The notes below the pieces were generated by a model. It searched no databases. It had not been told where the DNA came from and saw nothing but the letters and a program-made list of their open reading frames with translations. This document shows, one piece after another, positions 55,234-64,000 of a stretch of 64,000 nt of DNA (position 1 is its first letter; the number at the start of each line of letters is the position of its first letter). The stretch lies in NCBI GenBank assembly GCA_947359465.1, contig OX375873.1, positions 76,200,278-76,264,277 of the forward strand. The letters run 5' to 3'. The stretch is from Metellina segmentata (lineage: Eukaryota; Arthropoda; Arachnida; Araneae; Tetragnathidae). Both the position numbers and the translations under genes were made by a program.

Positions 55234-56490
55234 CAATCTTAGAAAGACGGACGAACACTATCTCGTCGCTTGCATCCAAGGACATTGCGCATTGTGCAAG
55301 AAGAATGTTAGAAAGCAGGGCCTTGCATGCAAAAACCAGATACATTTATCTTGCTTTCCCCGTAGCACTGGTAATAAGAGAAAAATGTATCCTTCCGAAG
55401 ATTATATATATATATATACACACGAGGGGCACTTTGGCACTGCGGTTTCACAGTTGGTATTAGCGGTTAGCAAACTGGAGATTGCCAGTTTAAGGTTGAT
55501 CCATCTGAACACACTCGTGCAAGTGAGTGTTAGTGCAAATCCACTTTGGCGTTAATTGAAACCTTAGACGTAAAACACAAGCAAAAATGAACATTGCTGT
55601 TGAGAGGAGCTTCAAAAAATGTAGCAAGCATGTCGACTAGTATTCGCGGGAATGCACCAGGAAAGCGATTGCACCATTCTTTTGAGTGGCGACAAAAATG
55701 ATGAAATAGACAGTCTACTGATATGTAGCCGCGCTAATCAGATGATGAATCAATGGATGCGCATCTTCTCCAGTCTCGTGGGCCAATCAGGTGGCAAATG
55801 TTCGTTTCCACCTGGAAGACGATTGTCTAAGGGTCACGTTACTACTAGTTTTGGTCACATGATCCTGGTCACATAAAAAGGTTACCATTGCACACTCTAC
55901 TTTAATATTTACTCTATCAATTCAACTACCAACAAACCAAGCGCTTACAAAGTAGAATTCGTACGCGAAACAGTGTGACAGACACACGCTATAACCACAA
56001 ACCTAGTTAGGCGGCGACAAACCAAAATAAACCTAAATTTACGCAATAGGCAAATCGCCCTCATTCTATCCATCACCCAAGGATGCACTGACTTGTTAAG
56101 ACAAAGGGTCACATAAATTCCCTTTGACTTATGGGAAATATGAGAGTTATAGTTAAAGATAATAAAATAATTTTTAATTTAATGTGACATATTGCATTTA
56201 TTTAACAATTGTTTTAATATATGAATCGATTTTTTGCTGCAGTGAAGAGTAAAATTGATCAAGAATTTTCATGACTCAAGCGCGATTCTTATTTTTCAAT
56301 TTGTTAATATTCACGACTGAAAAAAATTTGTTCACAGATATATGTGCCGTATCTGTATACCTACTTTGTTGTGTACGTGTGCAATTTCTTAAAAATTGCG
56401 TTTCTTGTAACTTGTTAAATTTAAAATAACACGGTGAGGCGGGACGCCAGCAGATCAACGGAGGGCCGCATGAAGTCCGCGAGCCACGGT
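55232..56490. other. Unassigned stretch
   Basis: Several frames at 55083-55876 overlap TA runs or each other. None has a recognisable motif. Confidence 0.35.
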
Positions 56491-56498
56491 CTGTACAT

Positions 56499-59400
56499 TA
56501 GGGTGGAGCGAAAAACACGAATTTCGGAAATTGAAAACGCCTATGGTGGGAATAGTTGGGGACTTCCATGCTTATTAACAGTACAAAATATGAGCTAAAT
56601 CAATTAATATCTTCAGGTGCCCAAATCACTTTGAAATTTCGAAATTTTGCCAATTTTTTCACAAAAATAATAATAACGCATTTAAAAAAATTTAATACAT
56701 CTTATTTAAAGCCATGGGTGGATGAAATGAACTTCCCTGCGTGTAAAAAAAAAGTTTCATACTTAACATTATCCCGGAAAATAAAAAATTTCCCCTTTTT
56801 CTTGAGCGCTATCACGCGCGTCTCCACTCCTCTCAATAGACTCATCATTGCGACCACGCGTTTACACGGGCGCTTCTACTTGCAGCTCTTCGCTTTTTTT
56901 AATTATTAAAACAACCCAGAACTTAGCACGAGGAGATGGCTGCATATCGAGTCCCCCCCCCCTGATTATTTTTACTTATTTTAGATATTTTTTATATAGA
57001 AATTTTAATCTTTAAGTTCAGTTTTGTTTGGATTTGGTTTGTTTTGTTTGTTAAGGATACACGGTTCTGTGAATTAGTCAAAATGCCTAGGACACGATCA
57101 GTAGATGCATGTCCCGTGTTTGGAATGGCTGAAATAAAGAAGCCTAACACACTTCCAACATATGCAGATTTATGAAGTATTATCTTTACATACAGAAAGA
57201 TTGTAAAAGAGATGCTAGTATGTGGCTGATGGATGTTCAATTTTAATTAAAGAGCTTAAAGGATTATAGGGGGAAAAGTTCGATTCCAACTGTAATAAAC
57301 CAACAAATAATATATATGCTGAAAAAATACCATAAAGCATATAGAAATATTAAGAAACTATTAAAAAATACTGGCAAACTATATTTCTCGAAAGGTTGTG
57401 TCCTTCAGGGAATCAGCAGAAAAAAAATCTATTTGATATTAGCATATGTAAATGTAAGAACTTTCTCAGTTGTACTTTCAAAATTAAAGTACCTATTGCT
57501 GAAAGACCTTTTTTAACAGATCAAAGGACATTTCGAAAAATGGTCATTGGAAATGTTGGCATTAAAACCAGCAGAATACTTGAAAAAAAGGTTGCAGCGC
57601 AAAGAAAGGGAAGCAGAGAGCCAAAACGTTTAGCTCAAAGATTGTAAAGGAAAACAATCCAAAATCTCTCGCCCTATACTACGGGAGCTACTTTAAGTTT
57701 TAATTTGCTACAGAATTCTAATGCCACTATAAACACAGTCATTGATAATAATTATTCTTCAACTTCACAAACGAGAACTAAACTTCCAAATGTAGCTCAG
57801 GCTTGTGATAGAACTGGCGTTTCAGATAGATCAGCAGCAATTCTAATAAATGCTGCTTTGAAGGATATGGGAAAAATTTCCAAGGATGATTCTTCAAACA
57901 TAGTTGATCGTAGTAAACATAGAAGAGAAAGGACAAAGACTCGCAGCTACCTGAAAAGGAAAAATGAGGAAACTACCTCTTTATCAGAATATGGAATATA
58001 CTTCGATGAGCGAAAGGATTAAACTTTAGTAATGATTAAAGAAAGAGAAAGGATTTCTAGAAAGACGGTAACAGAAGAACATATCGTTCTAATACAAGAA
58101 CCAGGATCAAAATATATGGGACGTGTCACTCCTTCAACTGACTCTTATCAAAATATTAAAACAAGTATTTTAACTTGTTTGGAGAAAAATATAGATATTT
58201 CTAAGATGCAAGTGGTTGGTTGTGATGGTACAGTGGTAAATACATGTTTGAAAAATGGAGTCATTCGACATATCGAGCTCTTTTTAGGATGTCCTGTGCA
58301 TTGGTTTATTTGTTTATTACATACAAATGAGCTACCCAGCTACCTTTACGTCATTTGTTGCAACATTTAGAAGGGAAAACCACAGGACCAAAAGGATACA
58401 ACGGAAAAATTGGAAAAATGTTTGAATCTTGTGAAAAATTGCCTTTGACAAACTTTGAAAAGATATAAGTAACTTTGCCAGATATTGTCCTAGAGGATCT
58501 TATCACTGATCAACAATACATTTACGAAATGTGCACAGGTATATCAAATAAATATATTCCATTAAGCTTGTCACAAAAAAATTCAGGAAAATTGAATCAT
58601 TCCAGATGGTTGACCACGAGAAATATAATTTTAAGGTTATATGTTTCAACAGAAGATCCAACCCATAACTTGAAAATATTAACAGAGTATGTTGTGAAGG
58701 TACACTCATATGTGTGGTTTAAAATTAAAAGTCAGTCATCATGTCGGTAAGGGAATTCCTAATTTTTACCATATTTTAAATAAATCGACATTTTAGCCTG
58801 ATTATATAAAAATTGTTGTAGATAAGAAATGGCTTATTATGCCCATACAGAAAATATTAATTTGGCAATGTTAGCTGATGATAGAAAACACGTCAGAGAA
58901 TTGAGCATCAGAAAAATTTAAAATGAAAACAAAAAAAATAAAGTCGAAAAGAATATTCGAGAGTTCAAAATTCCCAAGTTAAACTTCGAAGCAGACGATT
59001 ACATAAATTTAATTGAATGGCAATCAGATTCCAATACAGATCCACCACTTACAGTATCTATTTCTGATGATCAACTCAAGTCTATGGTTCTAGACGTTCC
59101 AACCAATAGTAACATGTTTAACTTTCCATGCCATTCACAAGTAGTAGAACGTTGCGTTAAATTAGTAACTGAAGCATATAGTACAGTATGTGGTACAGAG
59201 GCACGAGATGGATTTATTCGGTCAAGAATTGCTTCTAGACTTGCTTTACCCAGATTTGAAACCAAAAGTCAATATCAACCATTTTTAAGCTAAACCACTT
59301 GCCAGTAACTTAAACTTAATTTTTTAGTGTAAGCTAGCAACTCAAATTGAAAATTTTAGGGGGTGGGGGGGTGGAACTCGATATGCAGCCATCTCTTCGT

Positions 59401-59829
59401 GCTAAGTTCTGGGTTGTTTTAATAATTAAAAAAAAGCGAAGAGCTGCAAGGGGAAGCGCCCGTGTAAACGCGTGGTCGCAAAGATGAGTCTATTGAGAGG
59501 AGTGGAGACGCGCGTGATGGCGCTCTAGAAAAAGGGGAAATTTTTTATTTTCCGGGATAATGTTAAGTGTAAAACTTTTTTTTACACGCAGGGAAGTTCA
59601 TTTCATCCACCCATGGCTTTAAATAAGATGTATTAAATTTTTTTAAATGCGTTATTATTATTTTTGTGAAAAAATTGGCAAAATTTCGAAATTTCAAAGT
59701 GATTTGAGCACCTGAAGATATTAATTGATTTAGCTCATATTTTGTACTGTTAATAAGCATGGTAGTCCCCAACTATTCCCACCATAGGCGTTTTCAATTT
59801 CCGAAATTCGTGTTTTTCGCTCCACCCAA
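56499..59829 (+). mobile_element. 3.3-kb hAT-like transposon with about 465-bp TIRs
   Basis: The tips TAGGGTGGAGCGAAAAACAC and the inverse of TTGGGTGGAGCG open two arms (56499-56962 and 59358-59829) that are complementary over almost their full length with few differences. CTGTACAT is duplicated exactly outside (56491-56498, 59830-59837). The 8-bp duplication and TAGGG-like tip suit hAT, though such long TIRs are unusual there. The arms end in runs of C/G next to the interior. The interior carries one transposase-like gene on the plus strand with shifts and stops. Confidence 0.8.
57083..59293 (+). pseudogene. Broken hAT-like transposase gene
   Basis: It starts with ATG at 57083 (MPRTRSVDACPVFGM) and shifts frame after about 30 codons, near 57173. 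Fragments follow in order: a lysine-rich HKAYRNIKKL segment; a Cys-containing ICKCKNF with PFLTDQRTFRKMV (57396-57647); QACDRTGVSDRSAAI (57705-58022); and VGCDGTVVNTCLKNGV with WFICLLHTNELP (58032-58340). Then come HSRWLTTRNIILRLY (58475-58750) and FPCHSQVVERCVKLVTEA (59084-59293). The Asp of CDGT, the C-x-x-H of CLLH, the RW pair and a final VER segment parallel the order of hAT transposase landmarks (catalytic Asp, CxxH, RW, C-terminal dimerisation region). I also recall this protein as a multicopy unnamed arthropod family. At least five frame changes or stops make it inactive. Alternative: a distinct superfamily with similar RNase H fold. Confidence 0.6.
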
Positions 59830-59837
59830 CTGTACAT

Positions 59838-60391
59838 CCTTGCTTTAACTGGTTCCCGATTTCCTGGAAGTAGAGGGCAAAACCCCCTTTCCGACAGACA
59901 GCTTGGAGACTGACGACAGCGAAACCTCCCTTCGACACCGGTGTGTAACAATTTCGATCTAAAATGATCTACTCTTGTGCGTTTCTTTTGCTCCTGGCAG
60001 AGACCTGGCTTACGAGGGGAGATCTAGTTGGACCCACTCCAGATTAAAAGTCCACAGCTACGAGACAATTTGTCGCGACTGGCATCCGACCTTACTATGC
60101 AGTCATCCCAATTCCCGTGGGTAATTCAGGTGACGACGTTTCTTGGCCCAATAGGCTGCAATACATAGGAATTTACAATATATAAAATTTTTTTTTTCAC
60201 GGAATTGTACATCTAGTGAAACAGGGGCTTTCCGTGAAACAAATTGTTTGTAAAAATTGCATTTTCTACTTGATCATGATTTGAAAAGCGTTTCGTATTA
60301 GCGCAAGATTCTGAATTTCCCTGACCCCTCAAAGAGTTTACTTTTCTTCACGTAAACACGGCCATCACAACTTCAAGGAATCCTAGTGATC
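59838..60391. other. Unassigned, less AT-rich stretch
   Basis: Overlapping short frames at 59730-59951 partly run into the TIR. No motif found. Confidence 0.35.
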
Positions 60392-60718
60392 TGTCGCCGA
60401 CCAACCGGTATAATGGTTACGGTGTTAGCCTCTAGATCGGAAGGTTCCTGGTTCGAATCCGGGTCCGGGCATGGATGTTAGTAAGCGTATGGTGTAGAGG
60501 CGGCTGGTGCACCTTAAATCTGTCGTGGTCGAAAGTCCTCACGTTGTGTTGGTGTGGAAGTTTGGAGAGTGGGGTGCCAGCACAGGTGTTGCTTCGTCAT
60601 CTGACCGTGGTTAAAAATTACGTGGTGTTGTCATCGGATCTTTCCTTTAGGGGATTGATCCAGGACCGTCGTCAATAGCCCGTTGTGTTGCTCTCGTATG
60701 ACGTTAATTAAAAGTTAC
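60392..60718 (+). mobile_element. SINE-A body with head type 2, full length
   Basis: GCCGACCAACCGGTATAATG, GTTACGGTGTTAGCCTCTAG, a good B box CTGGTTCGAATCCGGG, and the linker GGGCATGGATG precede the full body (GAGGCGGCTGGTGCACC to CAATAGCCCGTTGTGTTGC and TTAATTAAAAGTTACC). It is nearly the mirror of the copy at 52424-52737. Confidence 0.85.
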
Positions 60719-60734
60719 CGAAACTTAACTATTA

Positions 60735-60763
60735 CCTTAACCACCAGGCCGGTTGGTCGGCTT
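60735..60763 (-). mobile_element. SINE head type 2 fragment
   Basis: CCTTAACCACCAGGCCGG, TTGGTCGGC is the complement of the first 27 bases of head 2, standing alone after the previous copy. Confidence 0.5.
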
Positions 60764-60876
60764 TTGAATCTAGAAGAAATTGATAAAACAGGTTTTATTG
60801 TTCAAAAGATTCAGAGAAATTATTAAATTCAATTATTATATTCACAAGACATTGAACGAAATTTAATTTGCAAAGG

Positions 60877-60928
60877 TAATTTTTAATTAACGCCGTACTA
60901 GAGCAATACAACGGGCTATTGACGACTC
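60877..60928 (-). mobile_element. SINE-A 3'-end fragment
   Basis: GGTAATTTTTAATTAACGCC, GTACTAGAGCAATACAACGG, GCTATTGACGAC is the complement of the SINE-A 3' end. The next SINE starts about 26 bases on. Confidence 0.6.
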
Positions 60929-60953
60929 AATTTACAAAGGTGAGTCGAGCCGC

Positions 60954-61405
60954 GGTAGCTCAGTCAGTAGAGCGTCGGGCTCGCATCAGAAGGGTTGTGG
61001 GTTCTGTCCTCGGCGGAGCCTACAATTCTGATGATTGCGAGATCGACGCTTCGACCTGGCTAAAGACCGTCGTGTTCACTAATGGTGACTGGGGCACGTT
61101 AAATAGGTCGTGGTCACAATGTCCCCCATGTTCCCATACCAAATCAATACCTCTGGGGGTACCTGATCAGGGGGTTATCGGCCTCTGATTGGGATCTAAA
61201 TTACGATATGTGTGAGTGAATGGATGTATGAAAGGGGCCTTCCTGTAAAACGGATGTGTCATGTATGTCGAGCAAAGTCGGACTTCCTCCCAATGGGGCT
61301 CAATAACATGGAAGGCGCACCCCCCTCGCCTCTTGCCGACTTCAACGGGCCTGGCACTCCTCTGGTCTGCCAGTGTAGGCATGAGAAACAACAAACACAA
61401 AGGTG
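60954..61405 (+). mobile_element. SINE-C with well-kept tRNA-like head
   Basis: GCCGCGGTAGCTCAGTCAGT, AGAGCGTCGGGCTCGC and GGGTTGTGGGTTCTGTCC give a tRNA-sized head with a clear A box and a weaker B box. The body is unrelated to SINE-A except for AAAGACCGTCGTGTTCAC. It has GTACCTGATCAGGGGG, AAACGGATGTGTCATG and ends near GGCCTGGCACTCCTCTGG. The head lacks a convincing acceptor stem, so it is a SINE rather than a tRNA gene. Confidence 0.6.
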
Positions 61406-61866
61406 AGTCACAAAAATGTATCCTAATTTTAAGACAAAATATAAATTTATAGTTGCCGAAGCACATTTTTCTTGTTTTAGATAAAAGAAAACAACCTTAG
61501 AATAGCGTTTCATTGAAGAACAGTGATCAAGGAAATGACAGGTTTTTAAGGCTAACATGGGGCCCTAAAAAATATCAAATCAATTAATGCATCACAATGT
61601 TTTGAACGGATTGTTTTGTTACCTCGATACTTCTCAAAACTACAACTTTTTACGGATTTTTAAGAATTGTGACAGAAAATTATTCTGGTCCATAAGGTGA
61701 AAGATTTTGGAAAATACTTTAATATAAGAAGTGTTTCGAGTTTCCACGTCGAAGTAATAAAACAAGTCTATGAGATCATTGTATTCTTATGTACTTAAAA
61801 AAATTGGATCAAGTTTTAACAATTTTTTAAATTTAAATTGTAAATTTTTGGCAAAATAAGTGAATA
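61406..61866. other. Unassigned AT-rich stretch
   Basis: No feature recognised. Confidence 0.4.
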
Positions 61867-62128
61867 ATTTAGGTATGTAGTTCATTAACTATGCACTGGA
61901 GCAACACTAGGGGGTGTTTCTTGAAGGTCGATCCGGTATCAAACCTGAAGGGAAATAATATTCGAAGACAACGCCTGACAACGTTCAGATGACGAGAACA
62001 CTGAAGCTGCCATCCCACTCTTCAAACTTCACACCAAACTAACATGAAGACATGTGATGCCACGACAAATTTAACGTGCACCAGTCCCCGCGTGCACTAC
62101 TGTCTTTGGCTGGACGGAACGAGGGCTT
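61867..62128 (-). mobile_element. SINE-A, diverged, head largely lost
   Basis: CACTGGAGCAACACTAGG, CAGATGACGAGAACACTGAAG, CATCCCACTCTTCAAACTTC, TGATGCCACGACAAATTTAA and CGTGCACCAGTCCCC are the SINE-A body complement. Confidence 0.65.
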
Positions 62129-63119
62129 TGGGATATCAGAAAATAGCAAATAATACAAATTTGAAATGCCTGGAGAGAAGAGGGCTTAAATATCATGCAA
62201 AATATTAAAAAAAATCACGAATGGTCTGTTTATTCGAACATTTCCAGTACATGCAATAAAAAATTGTGATCCTTTAAAAAAATTTACACTAAATAATTAG
62301 TTTCAGAACTTCAAAGGGTCTTGCGGAGGAAGAGGATAAATGTAATTTAATTTCAAAAACCCATTTTTCAAACGTTTAATACCAACATACAACTTTTCCC
62401 CATGCAGACAATTTCGATTTTGAAAATTTTATTAATCTATTCCTCCTGTTTGCAATACAACAATTATACCTCTGAAAAGGATCCTTAACTCATCAACAAA
62501 TACCGAAGTAAAAGAATCAAATGTCGCAAAAATCCGATAATGAATTCGGAAATATGGTCTCGAGAATCCATTCTTAATTCTACACTCAAGACATCCGCGA
62601 ACAGGAAATTCTATTCAGGAAGAATGTTAAAAGGAAGTACAATTTCTTCCAGTGTGCTGGTATAATTTCAGAATAAATGCATCAGAAGAAGAGTCTTTAG
62701 GTTATCACACACCTCGGAGAATAAAGAGAACGGAGAGCCTCTAAAATTACTTCCTTCCACGGAAAACGTTTACAGTAAAGCAGCTACGTATGTTGATCAT
62801 CCATATGTGCCAGTAATGTCGAAGGAGGAAAATAATATTTGTCACAGCGCTCCCTGTATGTATTGAATAGGGAATTGAAAACCACGCAATTACCTTCTTA
62901 CACATGTCGAAGTTGACTAAATTCACGATTTGTGTGCTGCCATTAAAGAAATCTGATAAAGATCAAAAGAATCGGTACACGTTTGAGAACAAGGTTCTTA
63001 GTGCGTTTTCTTCATTCGTTGGCCAGTTAGCTAGCTCTAACCTGAATTATGAAGTGGGTCTTATCGAAATAAGTGTTTTTAGGCAAAACAATTCAATTGA
63101 ACAGAGGTAAATTTTAATT
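62129..63119. other. Unassigned stretch
   Basis: A 68-codon frame at 62904 lacks a recognisable motif. No shared repeat. Confidence 0.4.
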
Positions 63120-63202
63120 TAGGTTAGTTTGGGTTTTTTGACGTAAGGCTCATATTTGGCCAAACTGCGACAAACACAAGACAGATAATGCCAAGTAATT
63201 AT
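63120..63202 (+). repeat. Dispersed TGGCGCA-type cassette next to satellite
   Basis: GTTTGGGTTTTTTGACGTAA, GGCTCATATTTGGCCAAACT, GCGACAAACACAAGACAG, ATAATGCCAAGTAATTATG. The tandem repeat begins right after it. Confidence 0.6.
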
Positions 63203-64000
63203 GAAAAGAAGGGATGGATAGGAGAATGTAGAGAAAAATATCGTTTGGGCATTAAGGGGTTGCTATCCCCATGTTCACCAGAGGCAGTAATCCCCATAGG
63301 AAAATAATAAATGACTAGGGCATTTCGGGACCGTTTCACACCAGTTGTGCACGAGAGGTTTAATTTACGGAAAGGTTGGTTAGCCTTTTAACTACGGCTT
63401 ATAGATACGTCAAGAGCGATTCTTTCTTGGCGCGATTGAAAAGAAGGGATGGATAGGAGAATGTTGAGAAAAATATCGTTTGGGCATTAAGGGGTCGCTA
63501 TCCCTATGTTCACCAGAGGCAGTAATCCCCATAGGAAAATAATAAATGACTAGGGCATTTCGGGACCGTTTCACACCAGTTGTGCACGAGAGGTTTAATT
63601 TACGGAAAGGTTGGTTAGCCTTTTAAACTACGGCTTATAGATACACCAAGAGCGATTCTTTCTTGGCGCGATTGAAAAGAAGGGATGGATAGGAGAATGT
63701 AGAGAAAAATATCGTTTGGGCATTAACGGGTCGCGATCCCCGTGTTCACCAGAGGCAGTAATCCCCATAGGAAAATAATAAATGACTAGGGCATTTCGGG
63801 ACAGTTTCACACCAGTTGTGCACGAGAGGTTTAATTTACGGAAAGGTTGGTTAGCCTTTTAACTACGGCTTATAGATACACCAAGAGCGATTCTTTCTTG
63901 GCGCGATTGAAAAGAAGGGATGGATAGGAGAATGTAGAGAAAAATATCGTTTGGGCATTAACGGGTCGCGATCCCCGTGTTCACCAGAGGCAGTAATCCC
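63203..64000 (+). repeat. 235-bp tandem repeat, at least 3.4 copies
   Basis: GAAAAGAAGGGATGGATAGG opens units at 63203, 63438, 63674 and 63909 (periods 235, 236, 235). Units are nearly identical, with scattered changes (GGGGTTGCTATCC, GGGGTCGCTATCC, CGGGTCGCGATCC). The array continues past the window edge, so its true length is unknown. Confidence 0.92.

Noticed and set aside
55083..55463. 126-codon frame with Tyr-Ile repeats
   Set aside because: It is a translation of the TA microsatellite.
60392..60470. tRNA gene candidate with good B box
   Set aside because: The same head and body occur at 43021 and 52424; it is a SINE head.
60954..61030. Possible tRNA gene
   Set aside because: A-box is good but the B box (GGGTTCTGTCC) is poor, the acceptor arm does not close, and a long SINE-like body follows.

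Overview
This window looks like intergenic or intronic nuclear DNA from an arthropod, most likely a spider or other chelicerate. It is AT-rich and packed with transposable elements. The Tc1, pogo/Tigger, DD41D mariner-like, LINE RNase H and uncharacterised arthropod-repeat protein fragments all resemble families I remember as abundant in spider genomes; that taxonomic placement is inference from memory, not a search. I found no convincing host protein gene, rRNA or functional tRNA. Nearly every short open frame is chance sequence or lies inside a repeat.

Layout: 0-10 kb holds a piggyBac-type MITE (1243-1586), tRNA-derived SINEs and two CATCGATG-rich hAT-like elements (6274-6882, 7307-8060). 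10-20 kb holds SINEs, a small TIR element (10266-10526), a double hairpin (13662-13732), a second SINE family, a 260-bp palindrome-bearing tandem repeat (17181-18050) and a TTCCCTGA-rich hAT-like element (18944-19732). 20-30 kb holds a 245-bp tandem repeat, an RNase H relic of a LINE (26301-27300) and the only intact protein gene of the window, a 358-residue DDD transposase inside a 1455-bp element (27340-28794). 30-45 kb holds a decayed arthropod repeat gene (32538-33665) and a nested cluster at 39.1-42.2 kb: an 802-bp TIR element, a Tc1 relic split by an 887-bp Mutator-like element, and a pogo/Tigger relic. 45-56 kb holds three more hAT-like copies, a Harbinger-type MITE, a Helitron-like element with a SINE inside it, and many SINEs. 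56-64 kb holds a 3331-bp element with about 465-bp terminal inverted repeats and a broken hAT-like transposase gene, more SINEs, and a 235-bp tandem repeat that runs off the window end.

The elements do not form a pathway. What they record is order of insertion: SINEs were targets for hAT-like elements and sit inside a Helitron; a Tc1 copy was a target for a Mutator-like element; the hAT-like family moved without encoding its own transposase. Most boundaries below rest on target-site duplications read directly from the sequence. Family assignments rest on terminal motifs, duplication length and remembered protein signatures, and no database search was possible.
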